18,940 bases of DNA, from positions 1-18,940 of the forward strand of contig CAMATR010000004.1 in the NCBI GenBank assembly GCA_945861175.1. Direction: 5' to 3'. The stretch is from Chitinophaga pinensis (GTDB taxonomy: Bacteria; Bacteroidota; Bacteroidia; Flavobacteriales_D; Crocinitomicaceae). Each line of letters opens with the position of its first letter. Within the stretch, counting starts at the first letter, position 1. Below the pieces are notes generated by a model, which was not told the origin of the DNA, did not search any database, and saw only the letters and a list, made by a program, of their open reading frames with translations. The position numbers and the translations under genes are program-made. Positions 14,331-18,940 of the stretch are shown here, one piece after another.

Positions 14331-14361
14331 CAAATATCGTGAAATGAAGTATGAAATCAAA
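14331..14361 (-). promoter_or_regulatory. Promoter of the DUF3109 gene
   Basis: On the minus strand TTTG (14358-14361), exactly 19 nt, then GATATTTG (14331-14338; one mismatch to TAnnTTTG). The -7 element is 16 bp from the ATG at 14314. Both boxes and spacing fit the Bacteroidota primary sigma factor. Confidence 0.6.
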
Positions 14362-14433
14362 TAAAACCCTTTTGTCTCAGAGGATTTGATTTGGATCACA
14401 ATAACTTCATAAAAACATAATTATTACTAAATA

Positions 14434-14463
14434 TTGTTTGTTTCGAAAAGAATTGTATATTTG
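14434..14463 (+). promoter_or_regulatory. Promoter of the rimP-nusA-infB operon
   Basis: TTG (14434-14436), 19 nt, then TATATTTG (14456-14463), an exact -33/-7 pair for the Bacteroidota primary sigma factor. Transcription should start near 14467-14470, giving a leader of about 55 nt before rimP. Confidence 0.7.
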
Positions 14464-14479
14464 TACTGTATTTTAAGAA

Positions 14480-14530
14480 ATGGCAAGAACGAGGGGACGA
14501 AAGTCCCCTCTTTTTATGACTTATGGTTAG
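14480..14530 (+). CDS. Possible leader peptide upstream of rimP (16 codons)
   Basis: ATG at 14480 opens a 16-codon frame, MARTRGRKSPLFMTYG, ending in TAG at 14528-14530. It runs through both arms of the hairpin at 14491-14510 and ends eight bases into rimP, in a different frame. It is rich in Arg/Lys (residues 3-8). A ribosome translating it would melt the hairpin and terminate at the rimP start. No ribosome-binding site is visible, and a frame this short may be chance; its position is the only argument. Confidence 0.25.
   Translation: MARTRGRKSPLFMTYG
14491..14515 (+). terminator. Hairpin plus T-tract in the rimP leader (candidate attenuator)
   Basis: GAGGGGAC (14491-14498) pairs perfectly with GTCCCCTC (14503-14510) closing a GAAA (GNRA) tetraloop, followed directly by T5. 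This is a complete intrinsic-terminator shape, lying after the promoter and 7 nt before the rimP ATG at 14523. With only five Us it should be partial, so some transcripts would read through. Confidence 0.75.
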
Positions 14531-14999
14531 CAAAAAAAAGGTGTTGGAATTGGCAGATGAACGCATGAAGGAGCTGAATAGCGGTCTTTTTGTAGTCGAC
14601 ATTAGCATTTCTGCCTCAAACGTAATTCATTTGGAACTTGACAAATCGGATGGCAATGTTTCCATAAGCGATTGTATGTCGGTTTCTAGAAATATAGAGC
14701 ATAACCTTGACCGTGAATCTGAGGATTTTGAATTGCACGTTTCGTCTGCTGGATTGGACAAACCATTCCGAGTTATGGCGCAGTATATTAAGAATATAGG
14801 TCGTGAAGTGAAATTGGTCACAAACGATGGGAAAAAGCATGAAGGTCTTTTGTATGCAGCAAATACAGAAGAAATAACAATAGAAAAAAGCCGGATGGAA
14901 AAGCTCGACGGCAAAAAAAAGAAAGAACTTATTGTGGAGCAAACAGTGTTCCCAATGACGCAAATAAAAGAAACTAAAATTGTAATTTCATTTAAATAG
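14523..14999 (+). CDS. rimP: Ribosome maturation factor RimP
   Basis: 158 residues, cytoplasmic. The N-terminal alpha/beta domain (about 1-80) and C-terminal SH3-like domain (about 85-156) fit RimP: LFVVDISISASNVIHLELDK, then SISDCMSVSRNIEHNLDRE, then the signature FELHVSSAGLDKPFR near 69-83. RimP helps assemble the 30S subunit. The gene heads the conserved rimP-nusA-infB operon, with only 6 bp before nusA. Bacteroidota RimP differs from E. coli RimP in the C-terminal half, and here that half carries a Lys-rich loop (KKKKE near 129). No Shine-Dalgarno is seen; the leader hairpin ends 12 nt before the ATG and would occupy that space. Confidence 0.93.
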   Translation: MVSKKKVLELADERMKELNSGLFVVDISISASNVIHLELDKSDGNVSISDCMSVSRNIEHNLDRESEDFELHVSSAGLDKPFRVMAQYIKNIGREVKLVTNDGKKHEGLLYAANTEEITIEKSRMEKLDGKKKKELIVEQTVFPMTQIKETKIVISFK

Positions 15000-15005
15000 G
15001 TAAAC

Positions 15006-16241
15006 ATGAATAGCCTTGAATTAGTTGATTCGTTTTCGGAATTCAAAGAGTTGAAAAGCATCGATAAACAAACGATGCAGCATGTGTTGGAAGATGTATT
15101 CCGCGCGATGTTAAAGAAAAAATTTAACACCGACGAACACATTGACATCATTGTTAACATTGATAAAGGTGACGTTCAGATCTTCTTGAATAAAGAAATT
15201 GTGGATGACGGTGAAGTTGAAGATCAAAACACGGAGATTGCATACTCAGACGCAATTAAAATTGAGCCAGATTTTGAAATCGGTGAAGAAGTAACGGAGG
15301 AGTTCAAATTTGCTGATTTCGGACGGAGGAACATTCTATCATTGCGCCAGAATTTAATTTCTCGCATCATGGAATTAGAGAAAGATCACCTTTACAAGAA
15401 ATACAAAGAACGCGTTGGTGAAATTATTACTGGTGAGGTTTACCAAGTTTGGAAGAAAGAAATCATGGTGTTAGACGATGAAGGGAACGAATTAATCTTG
15501 CCAAAATCTGAACAAATTCCTTCTGATTATTTCAAAAAGGGTGAAACAGTTCGAGCAGTGGTAGCAAAAGTTGATATGCGAAATAGTTCGCCTGTTATTA
15601 TCCTTTCACGCACAGCCCCAGAATTCCTAGAGCGTTTGTTCGAGCTAGAGGTTCCTGAAGTGTTTGATGGACTAATAACAATTAAGCGCATTGTCCGTGA
15701 GCCAGGAGAGAGAGCTAAAGTTGCTGTAGAATCATATGATGACAGGGTTGATCCTGTTGGAGCTTGCGTAGGAATGAAGGGTTCAAGAATTCATGGAATT
15801 GTTCGAGAATTGAGAAATGAAAATATAGACGTTATAAACTATACGAACAATTCTCAACTATTAATCCAACGTGCTTTATCTCCAGCGAAGATTTCTTCAA
15901 TAGAGATAAACGAAGAAGATAAACGAGCGAAAGTATTTTTAAAACCAGATCAAGTTTCTCTTGCGATTGGTAGGGGTGGCCACAACATCAAATTAGCAGG
16001 TAAATTAAGTGGTTATGAACTGGATGTTTATCGAGACGGTGAAGTAGATGTTGAAGATGTGGATCTGGAAGAATTTGCAGATGAAATTGATGGTTGGATC
16101 ATTGACGAATTGAAAGCTATAGGTTGCGACACTGCAAAATCTGTGCTTGAAATCAGTGTTGACGACATTGTTCAACGGACTGACCTTGAGCAAGAAACTA
16201 TTGAAGAAGTATTCAGAATACTCAGAGCAGAATTCGAATAA
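15006..16241 (+). CDS. nusA: Transcription termination/antitermination factor NusA
   Basis: 411 residues. The domains run in the usual order: RNA-polymerase-binding N-terminal domain (about 1-125, with FGRRNILSLRQNLISRIME at 105-123), S1 domain (about 135-200, starting GEIITGEVYQV), KH1 (about 210-285, with GACVGMKGSRIHGIVRELR) and KH2 (about 288-345, with IGRGGHNIKLAGKL). After an acidic linker (347-362) comes a short helical segment (365-411) resembling an HhH/acidic repeat; the second E. coli-type acidic repeat is missing, as is common outside gammaproteobacteria. NusA binds the elongating polymerase, promotes pausing and intrinsic termination, and supports antitermination. It is the middle gene of the operon and could act back on the terminator-like hairpin in its own leader. 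Confidence 0.96.
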   Translation: MNSLELVDSFSEFKELKSIDKQTMQHVLEDVFRAMLKKKFNTDEHIDIIVNIDKGDVQIFLNKEIVDDGEVEDQNTEIAYSDAIKIEPDFEIGEEVTEEFKFADFGRRNILSLRQNLISRIMELEKDHLYKKYKERVGEIITGEVYQVWKKEIMVLDDEGNELILPKSEQIPSDYFKKGETVRAVVAKVDMRNSSPVIILSRTAPEFLERLFELEVPEVFDGLITIKRIVREPGERAKVAVESYDDRVDPVGACVGMKGSRIHGIVRELRNENIDVINYTNNSQLLIQRALSPAKISSIEINEEDKRAKVFLKPDQVSLAIGRGGHNIKLAGKLSGYELDVYRDGEVDVEDVDLEEFADEIDGWIIDELKAIGCDTAKSVLEISVDDIVQRTDLEQETIEEVFRILRAEFE

Positions 16242-16290
16242 ATAAAAAGCATAATATCCTAAATTAAATATAGAAGGAAGCGCAATAAAT

Positions 16291-18940
16291 ATGGCTGGAA
16301 AACCAATAAGATTAGGAAAAGCAGCTGGAGAACTCAATGTTGGGATCTCCACTCTGATCGATTTCCTTCATTCTAAAGGAATCAAGATTGACACGAATCC
16401 AAACACAAAGTTGGAACCGGAGCATTATGATGTTTTGCAAAAGGAATTTGCTGCAGATCAAAACTTAAAAGAGCAGTCGAAGTTCACTTCTGTAATGAGA
16501 GAGAGGCGTGAGACTATTTCTATTCGTGATTCAAAAAGTGAATCGACTGAAGTATCTGAGGAAGAGGAAGAAGACGTTGAAGAAATCAATGTTGAAGACA
16601 TTAAGCGGATTGTTTCAGAAGAACCGAAAGCAGAGGAGCCCTTAATAGAGAAGGTAGTCGAGGAAATTAAAGAAGAACAGCCAAAGCCTTCCAGAGAAGG
16701 AGAGGTACAATTGCAGGTTATAGGGAAAATTGACTTAGACAAGCTAAATACAAAAACGAGGCCTGACAAAAAAGTCCCTGAAACAAAAGTTGAGAAGGCC
16801 CCTGAAAAAAAGCCGGAGCCAACAACTGAAAAAAAGCCTGAGATCATTGTTGAAAAGCCGATCGAAGAAAAACCTGAGGCACCGAAAGAAATAGAAACTA
16901 TTCGTGTAGAACGAAAAATTTTGACGGGCCCTACGGTGCTAGGTAGAATTGAACTTCCGGTAGAAAAACCAAAAACACCTGGTGGAAACAGGTCCGCTTC
17001 TGAGTCCCATGACTCTCGAAAAAAGCGCAAGAGAATTAAGAAAATTGATGTCAACACCACTCCTCCTCCAAGCAATACTGGTAATGCTGCGCCTGGAGTA
17101 AATAAAAACTTCAAAAAAGGAGCGCCTAAAACTGATAAGCCTGAGATAACTGAGCGGGACATTCAAAAAGAAATCAAGGAAACACTTGCTCGTTTGTCTA
17201 ATCAAGGTGGCAAATCGAAAGCCTCCAAAAATCGTCGTGCAAAACGCGATGATCGAGCGCACCGTCGCGAACAAGAGCAGATGGCAGCCGAAATGGCGGA
17301 GGGCATATTGAAGCTCACTGAATTCGTAACTGTTTCAGAATTGGCAGCAATGATGAACGTTTCGCCTACTCAAGTTATCTCTGCATGTATGTCGTTGGGG
17401 ATCTTTGCATCCATTAACCAAAGACTTGATGCAGAAACAATACAAATTGTTGCAGATGAGTTTGGATTTGAAACAGAATTCGTTTCAGCCGAAGTGCAAG
17501 ATGCAATCCCAGAAATAGAAGACAGTGAAGAAGATTTGGATGCTCGCCCTCCTATTATTACTGTTATGGGACACGTTGATCATGGAAAAACTTCCTTGCT
17601 AGATAAAATACGAAATGCAAATGTAACAGAAGGAGAGGCCGGAGGAATTACTCAGCACATTGGTGCATATTCTGTTCTTTTAAAAGATGGTCGTAAAATG
17701 ACCTTCTTGGATACGCCTGGTCACGAAGCCTTTACCGCAATGCGGGCGCGTGGAGCTCAAGTAACAGACGTAGCAATTATTATCGTAGCTGCGGATGACG
17801 ACGTAATGCCTCAAACAAAAGAAGCTATTTCACATGCTCAAGCCGCAAATGTTCCGATGATTTTTGCTATTAATAAAATTGATAAGCCTGGCGCAAGTCC
17901 TGACAAAATTCGTGAACAACTCTCAGCGATGAATATACTGGTGGAAGAATGGGGTGGAAAGTACCAATGTCAAGAAATTTCAGCTAAACAAAACTTGAAT
18001 ATAGATGCCTTATTAGATAAAGTATTACTGGAAGCAGAACTTTTAAATCTGCGTGCAAATGCAAATAAAAATGCACATGGCACAGTGATCGAATCTTCAT
18101 TGGATAAAGGCAAAGGATACGTCACGAATATGCTTGTTACAGCAGGAACGATGCGTGTCGGAGATGTTGTCTTGGTCGGTCGTAATTATGGTCGTGTGCG
18201 TGCAATGCACGATGAGCATGGACAACTGTTAAAAGAAGCGGGGCCTTCTCAGCCGGTTTCGGTTTTGGGAATTAACGGCGCACCATCTGCGGGAGATACG
18301 TTCAACATTATGGACGATGAAAAAGAAGCTAAAACTATATCTTCCAAAAGAGAACAATTATACCGTGAACAAGGCTTACGTACTACGAAGCATATTACGT
18401 TAGATGAAATCGGTCGACGATTAGCAATAGGTGACTTCAAAGAATTGAATATCATTGTTAAAGGAGATGTAGATGGATCTATAGAAGCATTGTCTGACTC
18501 ATTATTAAGATTGTCTACTGAAGAAATTCAGATAAACATAGTTCATAAAGGAGTAGGTGCAATCTCTGAAGCAGATGTCAACTTGGCGTCAGCATCGGAT
18601 GCAATTATTATTGGATTCCAGGTTAGACCTTCATTAGCTGCAAGAAAACTAGCTGAGAATGAACAAATCGATATTCGCTTGTACTCAGTTATCTACAAAG
18701 CAATCGATGAGATTAAAGCTGCGATGGAAGGAATGTTGTCTCCGGATATAGAAGAAAAAATCTTAGGTTCTACCGAAGTAAGAGAAACATTCGATATCAC
18801 GAAAGTGGGAACAATCGCTGGTTGTTACGTGTTAGATGGAATCATTAAGCGCACATCGAAGATCCGTGTGATCCGCGATGGGATCGTAATCCATACAGGA
18901 CTCCTTGGCTCTTTGAAGCGCTTCAAGGACGACGTAAAGG
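16291..18940 (+). CDS. infB: Translation initiation factor IF-2; 3' end outside window
   Basis: 883 complete codons are in the window, with no stop. The ATG at 16291 has AGAAGGAAG about 11 bp upstream. Residues 1-55 hold an IF2_N-like module (IRLGKAAGELNVGISTLIDFL). A long charged linker (about 60-310), very rich in Glu, Lys and Pro, is normal for Bacteroidota IF-2 but variable. A second IF2_N module spans about 337-395. The GTPase domain has G1 GHVDHGKT (427-434), switch II DTPGHE (474-479) and NKID (528-531). Domains II and III follow, and the window cuts inside the C-terminal fMet-tRNA-binding part. IF-2 places initiator tRNA on the 30S subunit and promotes 50S joining. The gap after nusA is 49 bp without an obvious terminator or promoter, so it is co-transcribed with rimP and nusA. 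Confidence 0.97.
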   Translation, partial: MAGKPIRLGKAAGELNVGISTLIDFLHSKGIKIDTNPNTKLEPEHYDVLQKEFAADQNLKEQSKFTSVMRERRETISIRDSKSESTEVSEEEEEDVEEINVEDIKRIVSEEPKAEEPLIEKVVEEIKEEQPKPSREGEVQLQVIGKIDLDKLNTKTRPDKKVPETKVEKAPEKKPEPTTEKKPEIIVEKPIEEKPEAPKEIETIRVERKILTGPTVLGRIELPVEKPKTPGGNRSASESHDSRKKRKRIKKIDVNTTPPPSNTGNAAPGVNKNFKKGAPKTDKPEITERDIQKEIKETLARLSNQGGKSKASKNRRAKRDDRAHRREQEQMAAEMAEGILKLTEFVTVSELAAMMNVSPTQVISACMSLGIFASINQRLDAETIQIVADEFGFETEFVSAEVQDAIPEIEDSEEDLDARPPIITVMGHVDHGKTSLLDKIRNANVTEGEAGGITQHIGAYSVLLKDGRKMTFLDTPGHEAFTAMRARGAQVTDVAIIIVAADDDVMPQTKEAISHAQAANVPMIFAINKIDKPGASPDKIREQLSAMNILVEEWGGKYQCQEISAKQNLNIDALLDKVLLEAELLNLRANANKNAHGTVIESSLDKGKGYVTNMLVTAGTMRVGDVVLVGRNYGRVRAMHDEHGQLLKEAGPSQPVSVLGINGAPSAGDTFNIMDDEKEAKTISSKREQLYREQGLRTTKHITLDEIGRRLAIGDFKELNIIVKGDVDGSIEALSDSLLRLSTEEIQINIVHKGVGAISEADVNLASASDAIIIGFQVRPSLAARKLAENEQIDIRLYSVIYKAIDEIKAAMEGMLSPDIEEKILGSTEVRETFDITKVGTIAGCYVLDGIIKRTSKIRVIRDGIVIHTGLLGSLKRFKDDVK

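Noticed and set aside
14396..14608. 70-codon minus-strand frame over the rimP leader
   Set aside because: It covers the promoter and leader hairpin of the rimP operon and has no recognisable protein features.
14627..15160. 177-codon minus-strand frame across rimP and nusA
   Set aside because: It spans two well-recognised genes in antisense and is low in conserved features; a Ser/Phe-rich shadow.
16458..17162. 234-codon open frame on the minus strand opposite infB
   Set aside because: It mirrors the Glu/Lys/Pro-rich IF-2 linker, which yields Ser/Phe/Leu-rich antisense. The plus-strand frame is unmistakable IF-2 with flanking conserved domains.

Overview
The window comes from a member of the Bacteroidota, most likely a flavobacterium-like lineage; the genus cannot be fixed from sequence alone. 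The evidence is AT-rich DNA, promoter -7 elements of the TAnnTTTG type in front of several genes, little use of Shine-Dalgarno sequences, a CarboxypepD-regulatory-type TonB-dependent receptor, a DUF3109 gene, and a MoxR/DUF58/DUF4350/DUF4129/SpoIIM envelope cluster. Nothing indicates a plasmid, phage, transposon or CRISPR array. This is a chromosomal segment with both ends inside genes.

Layout. (1) 1-1103, minus: 5' part of an acyl-CoA (propionyl-CoA) carboxylase beta subunit gene, divergent from a small lipoprotein gene (1223-1636, plus). That gene ends in a strong hairpin shared with the convergent operon next to it. (2) 1685-8536, minus: a tightly packed five-gene operon. In transcription order it encodes a SpoIIM-domain membrane protein, a DUF4129-like protein, a DUF4350 protein, a MoxR AAA+ ATPase and a DUF58 protein. 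The genes overlap by 47, 11, 1 and 1 bases. Two products carry large C-terminal additions that look lineage-specific. (3) 8599-9804, minus: RhlE-type DEAD-box RNA helicase. (4) 9908-11013, plus: a PnuC-family vitamin transporter and a NadR-like P-loop kinase, coupled by an ATGA overlap. They are followed at once by a promoter, a TPP riboswitch (about 11036-11119) and a TonB-dependent receptor (11178-13676). This is a vitamin uptake locus with a thiamine signature. (5) 13733-14314, minus: DUF3109 cysteine-rich protein, convergent with the receptor across a shared terminator. (6) 14434-18940, plus: the rimP-nusA-infB translation/transcription operon, with infB running off the window. Its leader holds a textbook promoter, a 16-codon leader ORF and an intrinsic-terminator-like hairpin just before rimP.

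How the genes work together. The receptor would bring thiamine, or a thiamine compound, across the outer membrane under TPP control. PnuC plus the kinase would move a vitamin across the inner membrane and trap it by phosphorylation; whether the substrate is nicotinamide riboside or thiamine is open. The MoxR cluster probably forms an envelope-associated AAA+ machine with a VWA-like partner (DUF58) and three membrane proteins; its substrate is unknown. The most interesting spots are the rimP leader (possible NusA feedback attenuation), the expression platform of the TPP riboswitch, and the two enlarged proteins of the MoxR cluster.
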